A stretch of 36,042 nucleotides of DNA from an uncultured Clostridia bacterium (GCA_934178555.1 CAKPQL010000016.1:1-36042); one strand, 5' to 3'; shown: positions 1 to 10,109, counted from the stretch's first letter. Notes: a model not told the origin generated them from the sequence alone. Numbers and translations: made by a program.

Positions 1-2
1 TT

Positions 3-77
3 GGCCCCTTGGTCAAGCGGTTAAGACGCAGCCCTCTCAAGGCTGAATCATGGGTTCGATTCCCGTAGGGGTCACCA
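3..77 (+). tRNA. tRNA-Glu (anticodon CTC)
   Basis: A full cloverleaf can be folded. The acceptor stem GGCCCCT (3-9) pairs with AGGGGTC (67-73), with one G-U. The D stem is GTC/GAC, and the anticodon stem CAGCC/GGCTG (29-33/41-45) encloses loop CTCTCAA. That places anticodon CTC at 36-38, reading Glu codon GAG. The T arm is ATGGG/CCCGT around TTCGATT, and CCA is genomically encoded (75-77). The secG start lies 30 bases downstream. Confidence 0.95.
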
Positions 78-107
78 CAAGCTAAATACACATAGGAGGA
101 TTTTATA

Positions 108-356
108 ATGGAGATAGTAAAAAACGTAGGAATTGTAATTTATGTAATTGTATGTATAGCATTAATAGTATTAGTTATGAAACAATCAAAGGAAGATGAG
201 GGTGCATCATCTACAATTATGGGAAATTCAACAAATAGTTTCTATGAAAAAAATAAAGGTAGAACTAAAGAAGGAAAGATGAAAAGAGGAACAATTATAT
301 TAGGTGTTGTTTTTATAGTACTTACAGTTGTTTTATCAATAGTGTATGCAATGTAA
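108..356 (+). CDS. secG: Preprotein translocase subunit SecG
   Basis: This 82-residue protein is the small SecYEG subunit that assists protein export across the cytoplasmic membrane. It has the family layout: an N-terminal membrane helix (about residues 7-25), a polar loop rich in Ser, Asn and Lys, and a second helix (about 59-80) ending at the C-terminus. The start is preceded by TAGGAGG with good spacing. The secG-rnr order is common in Firmicutes, and a terminator follows at 381-409, so secG may be transcribed on its own or with the tRNA. Confidence 0.92.
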   Translation: MEIVKNVGIVIYVIVCIALIVLVMKQSKEDEGASSTIMGNSTNSFYEKNKGRTKEGKMKRGTIILGVVFIVLTVVLSIVYAM

Positions 357-380
357 TAATTTAATTCAAATAATAAATGA

Positions 381-409
381 GGGCAGAGTAAAAAATACAC
401 TGCCCTTTT
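381..409 (+). terminator. Intrinsic terminator after secG
   Basis: GGGCAG (381-386) pairs with CTGCCC (400-405). An inner GTA/TAC extends the stem, an A-A mismatch separates the two parts, and the loop is AAAAA. TTTT follows. It sits 25 bases past the secG stop. Confidence 0.8.
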
Positions 410-472
410 ATTGTTAATAGGCTGTATGTATTTTGATTAATAATATACTATTAAAAATTTTGCGGAGGTAAA

Positions 473-2416
473 ATGAAAAAAGCAAGACAAATTATAGGAA
501 CATTTAGAGCCAATGAAAAGGGATATGGCTTTGTAATGGTAGATAATCTAGAAGAGGATATATTTATTGCAGGAAAAAATGCAAATAGTAGTTTAGATGG
601 AGATACTGTAGAAGTAGAAATTATACAGCACAAAGAGAATAATAAAAGAGCAGAAGGAAAGATATTAAAAGTTATAAAAAGAGCCAAAAAAGAGGTAATT
701 GGTACTTTCCAAAAGAGTAGAAATTTTGGATTTGTTGTTCCAGATGATAAAAAAATAACTACAGATATATTTATTTCAAAAAAGCATTATGGTAAGGCAA
801 AGAACAATCAAAAAGTAGTAGCTGAGATAATAAAATACCCAAGCAAAGGTAAAAATGCAGAAGGAATAATAACAGAAATAATAGGAAACAGAGATGAGGC
901 TGGCGTAGATATGATGAGCGTAATAAAAGAATATATTTTGCCATATGAGTTTCCTAAAGAGTTGGATGAAGAACTTAAATATATAAAAGATACAATAGAT
1001 GAATCAGATATAAAAAATAGAGTAGATTTTAGAAACGAAGAAATATTTACAATAGATGGAGAAGACGCAAAAGATTTAGATGATGCAATTAGTATAAATA
1101 AAAATGCTAATGGTACTTTTACATTAGGAGTGCATATAGCAGACGTTAGTAATTATGTAAAAGAAGGTAGTTTGTTAAATAAAGAAGCTATAGAAAGAGG
1201 CACAAGTGTATATATGTTTGATAGAGTTATACCAATGTTGCCGACTAAATTATCTAATGGAATATGTAGTTTAAATCAAGGTGTAGACAGATTTACATTA
1301 TCTATTATAATGGAGATAGATGATAAAGGAAAAGTAATTACATCTAAAGTATGTAAAGGAGTAATAAAAGTTACAAGAAGAATGACATATACAAACGTAA
1401 CTAAAATATTAGAAAACTCTGATGAAGAAGTATGCAAAGAATACAATGCTTATATAGACAAGTTTAAACTAATGGAAGAATTAGCTAATATATTAAAGCA
1501 AAAAAGAAAACAGGCAGGTTATTTGGATTTGAATATACCAGAAAGTAAAATAACGTTAAATGAAGATGGAATTGCAATAGATGTAAGAAAATATGATGTT
1601 ACAGTTGCAAATGAGATAATAGAACAATTTATGCTAACAGCAAATGAACAAATTGCAGAAAAATTCTATTGGTTAAATGCTCCATTTATATATAGAGTTC
1701 ATGAAGTACCGGATATAGATAAAATAAAGGAATTAAATAAGTTTTTATATAATTTAGGATATAAAATAAAAGCAAGTAAGGATAATATACATCCAAAAGC
1801 TTTTGCAGAGATTCTAGATAAAATTAAGGGGACAGACGAAGAGAGAGTTATATCTAATTTAATTTTAAGAACTTTAAAATTAGCAAGATATGAAGATGAA
1901 AATCAGGGACATTTTGGAATTGCAAGTAAATATTATTGTCATTTTACATCTCCTATAAGAAGATATCCTGATTTATTTATCCATAGAGTTATTTCTAAAT
2001 ATTTAAGTAGTAACTATAATGTAGATGAGAAGATAATAGAAAAATATTCAGAGCAGGCTAAAAAATATGCAAAGACTTCTACTGATAGAGAAAAGATTGC
2101 CACTACAGCTGAACGTGAAGCAGAAGACATAAAAAAGGCAGAGTATATGCAAGATAAAATAGGAAAAATTTATGATGGTGTTATATCAAGTATCACGCAA
2201 TTCGGAATATTTGTGGAGCTAAGTAATACTATAGAGGGAATGGTAAGATTTGAAAATTTAGGTGATGAGTATTATATTTACAATGAAGAAAATAAAACTT
2301 TAATTGGAGAACATACAAAAGAAGTATTAAAAATAGGTCAAAAAATGACAATACAAGTAATAGAAGCAGATAAGTTTTCAAGACGTATTAGTTTTGCAAG
2401 ATACAAGGAAGAATAA
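473..2416 (+). CDS. rnr: Ribonuclease R (VacB/RNase II family)
   Basis: This 647-residue 3'-5' exoribonuclease degrades structured RNA and takes part in RNA quality control. Two N-terminal cold-shock-like OB domains are visible (about residues 8-52 and 75-120). The RNB catalytic domain follows, with the metal-binding motif GEDAKDLDDA (196-205) and the conserved TSPIRRYPDL motif. A C-terminal S1 domain begins near residue 563 (KIYDGVISSITQFGIFVEL). The length is near the short end for the family. GCGGAGGT lies just before the ATG. The usual downstream partner smpB is absent; an ABC transporter gene follows instead. Confidence 0.95.
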   Translation: MKKARQIIGTFRANEKGYGFVMVDNLEEDIFIAGKNANSSLDGDTVEVEIIQHKENNKRAEGKILKVIKRAKKEVIGTFQKSRNFGFVVPDDKKITTDIFISKKHYGKAKNNQKVVAEIIKYPSKGKNAEGIITEIIGNRDEAGVDMMSVIKEYILPYEFPKELDEELKYIKDTIDESDIKNRVDFRNEEIFTIDGEDAKDLDDAISINKNANGTFTLGVHIADVSNYVKEGSLLNKEAIERGTSVYMFDRVIPMLPTKLSNGICSLNQGVDRFTLSIIMEIDDKGKVITSKVCKGVIKVTRRMTYTNVTKILENSDEEVCKEYNAYIDKFKLMEELANILKQKRKQAGYLDLNIPESKITLNEDGIAIDVRKYDVTVANEIIEQFMLTANEQIAEKFYWLNAPFIYRVHEVPDIDKIKELNKFLYNLGYKIKASKDNIHPKAFAEILDKIKGTDEERVISNLILRTLKLARYEDENQGHFGIASKYYCHFTSPIRRYPDLFIHRVISKYLSSNYNVDEKIIEKYSEQAKKYAKTSTDREKIATTAEREAEDIKKAEYMQDKIGKIYDGVISSITQFGIFVELSNTIEGMVRFENLGDEYYIYNEENKTLIGEHTKEVLKIGQKMTIQVIEADKFSRRISFARYKEE

Positions 2417-2495
2417 TAAGTTTATTGCAAAAATATATTGAGTTTGTATTTATGTGTTAACTATAAATAATAGTAAAAAAAGAAAGGAAGAAAAA

Positions 2496-4802
2496 ATGTT
2501 GAAACTGGAAAATGTAACAAAGAGCTATAAAACAGGAGACTTTGAGCAACAAGCCTTAAAGGGAGTTAGCTTAGAATTTAGAGAAAATGAATTTGTAGCA
2601 ATATTAGGACCAAGTGGTAGTGGTAAAACAACATTATTGAATATTATAGGTGGCTTAGATAGATATGATTCAGGAGATTTAATTATAAATGGAAAATCTA
2701 CAAAAAAATTTAAGGATAAAGATTGGGATGCGTATAGAAATAATTGTATAGGATTTATTTTTCAGAGTTATAACCTAATTAATCATATTAGTGTTTTAGC
2801 AAATGTAGAAATGTGTATGACATTAAGTGGAGTACCTTCTGGTGAAAAAAAGAAACGAGCATTAGAAGTGCTAGATAGAGTAGGATTAAAAGACCACGCA
2901 CATAAAAAACCAAATCAATTATCTGGTGGTCAAATGCAAAGAGTTGCAATAGCAAGAGCATTAGTAAATAATCCGGATATTATTCTTGCAGATGAGCCAA
3001 CAGGTGCATTGGACTCAGAAACTAGTGTACAAATAATGGAATTAATAAAAGAAATTGCAAAAGACAAATTAGTAATAATGGTAACACACAATCCAGAACT
3101 TGCAAAAAATTATGCGACAAGAATAGTGGAATTTAAAGATGGTAATTTAATTAGTGATTCAAATCCTATATCTGAGAAAGAAGAAAAAATAAATAATTAT
3201 AGATTAAAAAAGACATCTATGAATTTCTTTTCAGCCTTACACTTGTCACTTTCTAATATTATTACTAAAAAAGGAAGAACATTGCTTACTGCATTTGCAT
3301 CTAGTATTGGTATTATAGGAATTTCACTTATATTATCGTTATCAAATGGATTTGATATACAAATTGATAAATTTGAAAAAGATACATTATGCCAAATGCC
3401 AATTGTTATAACAGAACAGGCTATGAGTGTTAGCACAGAAGATATGATGACTATGACTGGAGAGGACACAGATGAAAAATCATATCCAGATGAACAAGTA
3501 ATTTATCCATTAACAACATTTCAAGATATGATTCATACAAATAATATTACTAAAGAATATAAAGATTATATAGACAAACTTAATCCAGATTGGATTGGTG
3601 GAATAAGCTATATGAGAGCAACTAAGTTAAATGTTTTAACTAATGTAAATGGAAAGATAAAATTGTTAGATGATAGCAAATTGTTTTTTCCATTACCAGA
3701 ACAAATAGATAGAAATAGAACAGATACAATAATAGAAGATAATTTCGAATTAATATATGGAAGTATGCCACAAAATAAAGAAGATTTGTTACTATTAATA
3801 GATACTAAAAACAGATTAAATAGTACAATGTTTGAAGTGTTAGGATATACATCAGAAGATACAATAAGTTTTGAAGAAATAGTTGGAAAAGAATTTAAAG
3901 TTGTTTTAAATGATGATTTATATAAAAATATGGGCAATTATTTTGTTATGAACACAAATTATGATGAATTATATAATAGTGAGAATTGTATAACATTAAA
4001 AGTAAGTGGAATTATAAGAGGAAAAGAGGGTAATACATTTGCTCAATATAGCGGAAATGGATTTACATATAAAGAAGAATTAATGACTTATTTAATAGAG
4101 AAAAACAGTAATTCTGCAGTTGTAAAGACACAACAAGAGAAGGATTATAATGTTTTAACAGGAGAAAAAATTGATTTAACAACAGAAGAGGGAATAAACA
4201 TAAAAGAAAATATGCTTAGTTATTTAGGAGATGATAAAACTCCTGCGGTTATACAAATATATCCTAAAAACTTTAATACTAAAACTGATATATTGAAATA
4301 TTTAGATAAATATAATGAAGGAAAATCAGATGATGATAAAATTTTATATACAGATTATGCAGAAACTATTACAAAATTATCTGGCAATATAATGGATGCA
4401 ATTACAGTGGTACTTATAGCATTTTCTGCAATATCATTAGTAGTATCTTCAATAATGATTGCTATTATAACATACATATCGGTACTTGAAAGAATCAAAG
4501 AAATTGGTATATTAAGAGCGATAGGTGCTAGAAAAAAGGATATAACAAGAGTGTTTAATGCAGAAACATTTATAATTGGAGTTTGCTCAGGTGTAATAGG
4601 AATTGGCATAGCTTGGCTTTTATTAATTCCTACAAATTCTGTTTTGAAAAATTTAACAAATTTAGATAATGTTGCTCAAATGAATCCAATGCATGCTTTA
4701 ATATTAGTTGCAATAAGTGTTATTTTAACTCTTATTGGAGGATTTATACCAGCTAAAATGGCTGCAAAAAAAGACCCAGTAAATGCATTAAGAACAGAAT
4801 AA
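2496..4802 (+). CDS. ABC transporter, fused ATPase and FtsX-like permease (MacB/LolD type)
   Basis: This 768-residue protein carries an ATPase and a permease in one chain. The ATPase (about residues 1-225) has Walker A GPSGSGKT (38-45), signature LSGGQ (142-146) and Walker B IILADEP (162-168). The permease has one membrane helix at about 264-284, a large extracytoplasmic region (about 285-630), three helices in the last 135 residues, and the typical FtsX-family tail DPVNALRTE. An earlier ATG at 2454 is open, but AAAGGAAG lies just upstream of 2496, which I take as the start. Relatives export peptides, antibiotics or lipoproteins, or work in envelope stress. The substrate cannot be read from sequence, and no two-component system adjoins it. 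Confidence 0.9.
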   Translation: MLKLENVTKSYKTGDFEQQALKGVSLEFRENEFVAILGPSGSGKTTLLNIIGGLDRYDSGDLIINGKSTKKFKDKDWDAYRNNCIGFIFQSYNLINHISVLANVEMCMTLSGVPSGEKKKRALEVLDRVGLKDHAHKKPNQLSGGQMQRVAIARALVNNPDIILADEPTGALDSETSVQIMELIKEIAKDKLVIMVTHNPELAKNYATRIVEFKDGNLISDSNPISEKEEKINNYRLKKTSMNFFSALHLSLSNIITKKGRTLLTAFASSIGIIGISLILSLSNGFDIQIDKFEKDTLCQMPIVITEQAMSVSTEDMMTMTGEDTDEKSYPDEQVIYPLTTFQDMIHTNNITKEYKDYIDKLNPDWIGGISYMRATKLNVLTNVNGKIKLLDDSKLFFPLPEQIDRNRTDTIIEDNFELIYGSMPQNKEDLLLLIDTKNRLNSTMFEVLGYTSEDTISFEEIVGKEFKVVLNDDLYKNMGNYFVMNTNYDELYNSENCITLKVSGIIRGKEGNTFAQYSGNGFTYKEELMTYLIEKNSNSAVVKTQQEKDYNVLTGEKIDLTTEEGINIKENMLSYLGDDKTPAVIQIYPKNFNTKTDILKYLDKYNEGKSDDDKILYTDYAETITKLSGNIMDAITVVLIAFSAISLVVSSIMIAIITYISVLERIKEIGILRAIGARKKDITRVFNAETFIIGVCSGVIGIGIAWLLLIPTNSVLKNLTNLDNVAQMNPMHALILVAISVILTLIGGFIPAKMAAKKDPVNALRTE

Positions 4803-4952
4803 TACTTGTAAAAAATAAATAAAAATGGTAATATATTGTATATGAATTTTAATTATAATGTACAATAACATATAAATAAAAAATTTGCCATATTTTTAAA
4901 TGTATTTATATATTATTGTACTAATACAAATTTTATATAAGGGAGAATTATA

Positions 4953-5870
4953 TTGGAAACAGAAAGAATATACAGTGAATTGATTAAAAAAATAGAATCA
5001 AACCAAATATTCAAAAATGAACCAATGAAAAAACATACCTCATTTAAAATTGGTGGAAATGCAGATTTATATTTAAAATTAGAAAAAATAGAAGATATAA
5101 AATATGTTGTGCAATTTTCAATAGAAAATGAGATACCTTTACTAATAGTAGGAAATGGAAGTAACTTATTAGTAAAAGATAATGGCATAAGAGGAATTGT
5201 TTTAAAACCAGATATAAAAACGATGGATTTACAAGAACTTGAAGATAAAATATGCATAACCGTGGGAGCAGGAGTGCCATTGCCAAAACTTGCAATAGAG
5301 ATGGGAAAAAAAGGCTACACAGGTTTAGAATTTGCAGCAGGGATTCCAGGAACTGTTGGTGGAGCAATAAGAATGAATGCTGGGGCATATGGAAGTGAAA
5401 TGAAAAATGTGGTAGTAAGTACTACATATATGGACTTAAATGGAGATATAAAAATAATTAATAATAGAGAGCATGAATTTGACTATAGAACTAGTGTGTT
5501 TGCAAAGAACAAATACATAATATTAAGTACAAAAATAGAATTACAAAAAGGAAATTTAAAGGAAATAGAGCAAAAAATGTCTGACAATATGAAATCAAGA
5601 AAAGAGAAGCAGCCGTTAGATATGCCAAGTGCAGGAAGTACTTTTAAAAGAAAAGAAGGAATTATTACGGCAAAACTAATAGACGAAGCTGGATTAAAAG
5701 GATTTTCTATTGGAGGAGCTATGGTTTCAGAGAAACATGCAGGCTTTGTCGTAAACAAAGGAAATGCTACAGCAAATGATGTCTTAAAATTGGTAAAGTA
5801 TGTTCAAGATACACTATATAATAAATTTAATGTAAAAATAGAATTAGAAATAGAAATTATGGGGGAATAG
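4953..5870 (+). CDS. murB: UDP-N-acetylenolpyruvoylglucosamine reductase MurB
   Basis: This FAD-dependent reductase makes UDP-N-acetylmuramic acid in cytoplasmic peptidoglycan precursor synthesis. The FAD-binding half includes VGNGSNLLVKD (67-77) and GIPGTVGGAIRMNAGAYGSE (130-149). The C-terminal half has the catalytic serine in AGSTFKR (S229) and a conserved acidic tail ELEIEIMGE. The 305-residue length is normal. Translation starts at TTG with AAGGGAG seven bases upstream; no ATG fits better. It is coupled to the next gene, with four bases between stop and start. Confidence 0.95.
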   Translation: METERIYSELIKKIESNQIFKNEPMKKHTSFKIGGNADLYLKLEKIEDIKYVVQFSIENEIPLLIVGNGSNLLVKDNGIRGIVLKPDIKTMDLQELEDKICITVGAGVPLPKLAIEMGKKGYTGLEFAAGIPGTVGGAIRMNAGAYGSEMKNVVVSTTYMDLNGDIKIINNREHEFDYRTSVFAKNKYIILSTKIELQKGNLKEIEQKMSDNMKSRKEKQPLDMPSAGSTFKRKEGIITAKLIDEAGLKGFSIGGAMVSEKHAGFVVNKGNATANDVLKLVKYVQDTLYNKFNVKIELEIEIMGE

Positions 5871-5874
5871 CAAA

Positions 5875-7413
5875 ATGAAAGGTTTTTTTAAATGGTTTAA
5901 AGGAAGTACTAAAATAAAGAGATGGTTGTTAGTAATAATTGTAGGTATTGCTCTAGCATGTTATGGCTTTTCTCAAATATTAGTTACTACCGAAATTTCA
6001 TCAATTAAACAAATTGCTAATATTATAATATCATTTGTAATAGGTTTTATATTAGTAGTTTTAGGTTTAGTATTTATGCAAAAGAGAACACTGGAGATAT
6101 TAGTAGAAGCAAATCAAAGAAATAATGATATAAATATAAACTCATTAATATTTAACAAAAATGTTTATGAGAAGGGACCTAAAGTTGTTGTAATAGGTGG
6201 AGGAACAGGATTAAATACAATATTAAGAGGAATAAAAAAATATACAAATAATATTACTGCAATTGTTACAGTGTCTGATTATGGAGAGATTGCAACAGAT
6301 TCAAGAAAAGAACTAGCTTTAAAGCCAATAGAAGATATAAAGTCAAGTATGATATCACTTGCAAATCATGAAGAAAATATGGATGCATTGCTAAATTATA
6401 AGTTTGAGTATGGAAAACTAGCCAATTTATCTTTTGGAGATATATATTTATCTGCAATGCAAAATGTATATGGAGATTTCACAAATAGTATAGAAAAATC
6501 AAGTAAAGTTTTAAGAATGGTAGGAAGAGTTTTACCTGTAACTTTAGATGAGATGCAAATATGTGCAGAATTAAAAGATGGAACAATAGTAAAAGAAAAA
6601 GATAAAATTTCAGAAACAGTATATGAGAAAGTAACGAAAATAGAAAGAATATATATAACACCATCAAATTGTAGACCTGCTCCAGGTGTATTAGAAGCTA
6701 TAGCAGAGGCTGATGCAATAATTATAGGACCAGGTAATTTATATACAAATGTAATACCTAATTTACTTGTAAAAAATGTTGCAAAAACAATAAAAGAAAG
6801 TAAGGCAATCAAATTTTATATAAGCAATATAATGACAGAACCTGGACAAACAGATAACTATTCAGTGGCTGATCATATACAAGCTATAACAGACCATACT
6901 AGAGAAAATATAATAGATTATTGTATTGGAAATGCAGGAGAAATAGTTCCAGAATATGTTAGAAAATATAATAAACAAGGTTCTGATGTTGTAGATTTAG
7001 ATACTTCAAAAATAAGAAGTCTAGGTGTAAATGTAATAAAGAAAGATATTGTAAAAATAGAAAATGGATATATAAGACATAATACAGAGGAAATTGCTAA
7101 AACAATAATGGAATTTATATGCAATGATTTAAAATTCAAGAATAAACAAACAGAAACACAATATGTATTATTAAATACAAGATTAAGAGATAGGAAAAGA
7201 ATAGATAAAAAGAATAAAAAATCAAGAAGTAAACAAAAAAATAGTGCAATAATAAATGTAATGAATAATTTTAAAGGAAAAGGAAAAGGAAAAAGAACAA
7301 GAAGAGCAAGCAAATTCCAAAATAAATATAAAGATAGAATAGAATCAATAAAACATACAGAGGATAATATGATAGAAAATAGGAAAAGATACGAAGATAC
7401 ACAATCAAAATAA
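5875..7413 (+). CDS. YvcK/GlmR-like (CofD-fold) protein with membrane anchor and basic tail
   Basis: The core from about residue 103 resembles YvcK/GlmR, a UDP-GlcNAc-binding protein that tunes carbon flow into cell-wall precursors. Visible features are KVVVIGGGTGL (103-113), ITAIVTVSDYG and a later IIGPGNLYTNVIPNL. Unlike the compact family form (about 320 residues) this one has 512. Two membrane helices (about 17-36 and 46-68) precede the core, and a Lys/Arg-rich tail (about 425-512) follows. The usual loop after TVAD (DDGGSSGRLR in B. subtilis YvcK, from memory) reads SDYGEIATDSRKEL here, and GDIRN reads EDIKS, so ligand binding may be altered. Its position after murB fits a wall role. The usual neighbours rapZ and whiA are absent. 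Confidence 0.8.
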   Translation: MKGFFKWFKGSTKIKRWLLVIIVGIALACYGFSQILVTTEISSIKQIANIIISFVIGFILVVLGLVFMQKRTLEILVEANQRNNDININSLIFNKNVYEKGPKVVVIGGGTGLNTILRGIKKYTNNITAIVTVSDYGEIATDSRKELALKPIEDIKSSMISLANHEENMDALLNYKFEYGKLANLSFGDIYLSAMQNVYGDFTNSIEKSSKVLRMVGRVLPVTLDEMQICAELKDGTIVKEKDKISETVYEKVTKIERIYITPSNCRPAPGVLEAIAEADAIIIGPGNLYTNVIPNLLVKNVAKTIKESKAIKFYISNIMTEPGQTDNYSVADHIQAITDHTRENIIDYCIGNAGEIVPEYVRKYNKQGSDVVDLDTSKIRSLGVNVIKKDIVKIENGYIRHNTEEIAKTIMEFICNDLKFKNKQTETQYVLLNTRLRDRKRIDKKNKKSRSKQKNSAIINVMNNFKGKGKGKRTRRASKFQNKYKDRIESIKHTEDNMIENRKRYEDTQSK

Positions 7414-7428
7414 AGATATTGCAAAATT

Positions 7429-7459
7429 GGTAGGGGTACGGTATACCGTACCCCTTACC
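7429..7459 (+). repeat. GC-rich palindrome upstream of the debranching-enzyme gene
   Basis: The arms GGTAGGGGTACGG and CCGTACCCCTTACC pair around TATA, with one bulged A. No T-run follows on the + strand, so it is not a standard terminator for the upstream gene. It ends eight bases before the GGAGG of the next gene. It could slow RNA decay, act as a partial terminator or affect access to the binding site. Confidence 0.7.
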
Positions 7460-7476
7460 AAAAAATGGAGGTACAT

Positions 7477-9495
7477 ATGATAAAAAATAAAGAATTATCG
7501 GAATTGATAAATAAAGAATGGATAATAACAAATGGATTAGGAGGATATGCTTCATCTACTATTTCTGGAACTAATACCAGAAAATATCATGGACTATTGG
7601 TGGCTCCACTTACACCTCCAGCTAGAAGACATTTAATATTATCTAAGGTAGATGAAAGTATAGTAATAAATGGGATAAATTATAATTTATATACAAATAT
7701 GTGTAAAAATTATATATCTGATGGGTATAAATATTTAGTAGACTTTAAAAAGGAATATGTACCAACATTTTATTTTGATGTAAATGGTGTAAAAATAGAA
7801 AAAACTGTATGTATGAAATACAGGGAAAATACTGTATGCATTTTATATAAAGTAAAGGCAAGTAAGGAGAAAGTAAAATTAAATTTAGCACCTATTGTAA
7901 ATTTTAGAGATTTTCATTGTATGAATTCGGACCATAATTTTGTTGCAAAGCAAAGCATAAACAATACAAAGGTGAAAGTAGTAATAGATAGAAAGTCTGA
8001 ATATCCAATTTATATGAAATGTTCAGAAGGAAATTATGTAGAACATTTTAATGATAACTTTAGAAATATGTATTATATAGAAGAGGAAAAAAGAGGTTTT
8101 TATCCAGAAGAAAATCATTGTGTTACAGGAGTTTACACAATAGATATAGAACCTAATACAGAAAAGAATATAACTTTTGTATGCTCTTTGGAAGAAAATA
8201 TAGATGAAGTAAGTGCAGAAAAAGTTATTGAAAGCGAAATAAAAAGGTTAGATAAAATAATTGATAATACTCAATTATTAAGAAATAATGATGTATGTGA
8301 TAAAAAGCAAGATGAGAAGAATAAAACTATAAAAGATTTAGTAATAGCAACGGATAATTTTATTGTATTTAGACCAAGTTTTGTACTACATACGGTAATA
8401 GCAGGGTATCCTTGGTTTTTAGATTGGGGAAGAGATGCATTAATTTCTTTCGAAGGGTTATTATTAGTAACAAAAAGATTTGAAATAGCAAAAGAAGTAC
8501 TAATGACTTTTGTAAAGAATATCAAATATGGGTTAGTACCAAATGGATATTCTGGATTTGATAATAGACCTTTGTATAATAGTGTAGATAGTTCTTTATT
8601 ATTATTTGAACAAGTAAAGAAATATATAAAATATACTGGTGAGTATGAATTTGTAAAAGAAAATTTGTATAAAATACTGATACAAATAGTTGATTGCTAT
8701 CAAAATGGAATAGATGTAGATAACAATAATATATATGTTGATAAAGATTATTTGTTAGTGTCTGGAACAGAGACTACTCAAAATACGTGGATGGATGCAA
8801 AATATGGAGATTATGCAGTAACACCAAGAAACGGAAAAGCTGTAGAAATTAATGCTATGTGGTATAATGCATTAAAAATACTAGAAGAATTAAGCAAAAT
8901 ATTTGGATATGAAAAGGAAGCAAAAAAATATGCCAAAATAGCTAAGTTAACTAAAACTTCATTCAATGAAAAGTTTTACAATAAAAGTAAAAAATGTTTG
9001 TATGATGTTTTAGGAGATGGTAAAATAAGACCAAATCAATTATATGCTTTAAGTTTATCATATCCAATAATTGATGCAAATTCAGATATTGCAAAAGATA
9101 TTATAAATACGGTAAATAAAAAATTGCTTAATAAGTACGGATTAAAGACTCTTGCCAAAGGAGAAGAAGGGTATAGAGAAGTGTATGAGGGAAATGCATA
9201 CCAAAGGGATACAAGCTATCATCAAGGAATAACATGGGTGTGGTTATTAGGACTATATTATGATGCTCTAAAAAACATGGTAAATATTGAAACTAATAAA
9301 GAAGAGAAGAAAAGATTACAAGAAAATTTAGATAAATTTATAGAAAATACATATAAAATATTTAAAAAAGATTTATACAATCAAGGAATGATAGGAAGTA
9401 TATCAGAATTGTATGATTCAAAAACACCACAATTGCCTAAAGGAGCACCAGCACAAGCTTGGAGTGTAGCAGAAGTATTAAGGATAATTTTGTGA
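7477..9495 (+). CDS. Glycogen debranching enzyme, amylo-alpha-1,6-glucosidase (GH133 type)
   Basis: This 672-residue enzyme belongs to the archaeal/bacterial glycogen-debranching family that hydrolyses alpha-1,6 branch points. The N-terminal domain opens with the family signature WIITNGLGGYASSTISG and NTRKYHGLLVA. The C-terminal alpha/alpha-barrel domain carries GYPWFLDWGRDALISFEG, where the catalytic Asp is expected, followed by the toroid helices and a TSYHQGITWVWLLG segment. An ATG at 7465 contains the ribosome binding site itself, so 7477 with GGAGG five bases upstream is the better start. It works with the alpha-glucan genes at 20498-24607, about 11 kb away. Confidence 0.9.
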   Translation: MIKNKELSELINKEWIITNGLGGYASSTISGTNTRKYHGLLVAPLTPPARRHLILSKVDESIVINGINYNLYTNMCKNYISDGYKYLVDFKKEYVPTFYFDVNGVKIEKTVCMKYRENTVCILYKVKASKEKVKLNLAPIVNFRDFHCMNSDHNFVAKQSINNTKVKVVIDRKSEYPIYMKCSEGNYVEHFNDNFRNMYYIEEEKRGFYPEENHCVTGVYTIDIEPNTEKNITFVCSLEENIDEVSAEKVIESEIKRLDKIIDNTQLLRNNDVCDKKQDEKNKTIKDLVIATDNFIVFRPSFVLHTVIAGYPWFLDWGRDALISFEGLLLVTKRFEIAKEVLMTFVKNIKYGLVPNGYSGFDNRPLYNSVDSSLLLFEQVKKYIKYTGEYEFVKENLYKILIQIVDCYQNGIDVDNNNIYVDKDYLLVSGTETTQNTWMDAKYGDYAVTPRNGKAVEINAMWYNALKILEELSKIFGYEKEAKKYAKIAKLTKTSFNEKFYNKSKKCLYDVLGDGKIRPNQLYALSLSYPIIDANSDIAKDIINTVNKKLLNKYGLKTLAKGEEGYREVYEGNAYQRDTSYHQGITWVWLLGLYYDALKNMVNIETNKEEKKRLQENLDKFIENTYKIFKKDLYNQGMIGSISELYDSKTPQLPKGAPAQAWSVAEVLRIIL

Positions 9496-9563
9496 TATTA
9501 TTATTTGTTTAAATTATGAACTAAAGTAGGGAATATTATAAATTACAAAAAGTGGAGGATAAA

Positions 9564-10050
9564 ATGCGAATATTAGGAATAGATCCAGGTTTTGCAATAA
9601 CACGGATATAGTATAATAGATTATGAAGGAAATAAATTTAAATTAATAGATAGTGGAGCAATAACAACAGAGGCAGGAATTTCTTTTCCATATAGATTAA
9701 CTAAAATATATGATGATTTATCAATGATAATAGATAAATATAAACCAGAGGCAATGTCAGTAGAAGAATTATTTTTTAATCAAAATATAAAAACTGCAAT
9801 AAATGTTGCACAAGCAAGAGGAATAGTTCTTACAGTAGGATGTAAAAAAGATGTTCCAACCTATGAATATACTCCATTGCAAGTAAAACAAGCTGTTGTA
9901 GGGTATGGACGAGCAGATAAAATGCAAGTACAAAGAATGGTAAAAGCAATTTTAAAAGTAGATAAATTACCAAAATTGGATGATATAACAGATAGTATGG
10001 CAATTGCAATATGTCATGCACATTCTGCAAAATATAGTACAAAATTGTAA
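9564..10050 (+). pseudogene. ruvC: ruvC, Holliday junction resolvase, broken by a single-base frameshift
   Basis: From the ATG at 9564 (GTGGAGG upstream) the frame reads MRILGIDPGFAIT and then hits TAG at 9609. Dropping one base at about 9601-9603 restores GYSIIDYEGNKF and an open frame to 10050, giving a normal RuvC of 161 residues. The catalytic acids all look present: Asp in GIDPG, Glu in VEELFF, and two Asp in DDITDSMAIA. No slippery heptamer is visible at the shift. Everything else being intact suggests either a very recent mutation or a sequencing/assembly error. ruvA and ruvB are not adjacent. A downstream ATG at 9724 would yield only a 108-residue fragment lacking the first catalytic Asp. 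Confidence 0.88.
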
Positions 10051-10109
10051 GTTCTATAATGTAAAAAAATTAGGAGTTAGCATTTTAGACAACTCGAAGG
10101 AGAATAATA

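Noticed and set aside
9594..9612. Programmed frameshift in ruvC
   Set aside because: No slippery heptamer, no downstream structure and no family precedent; mutation or sequence error is simpler.
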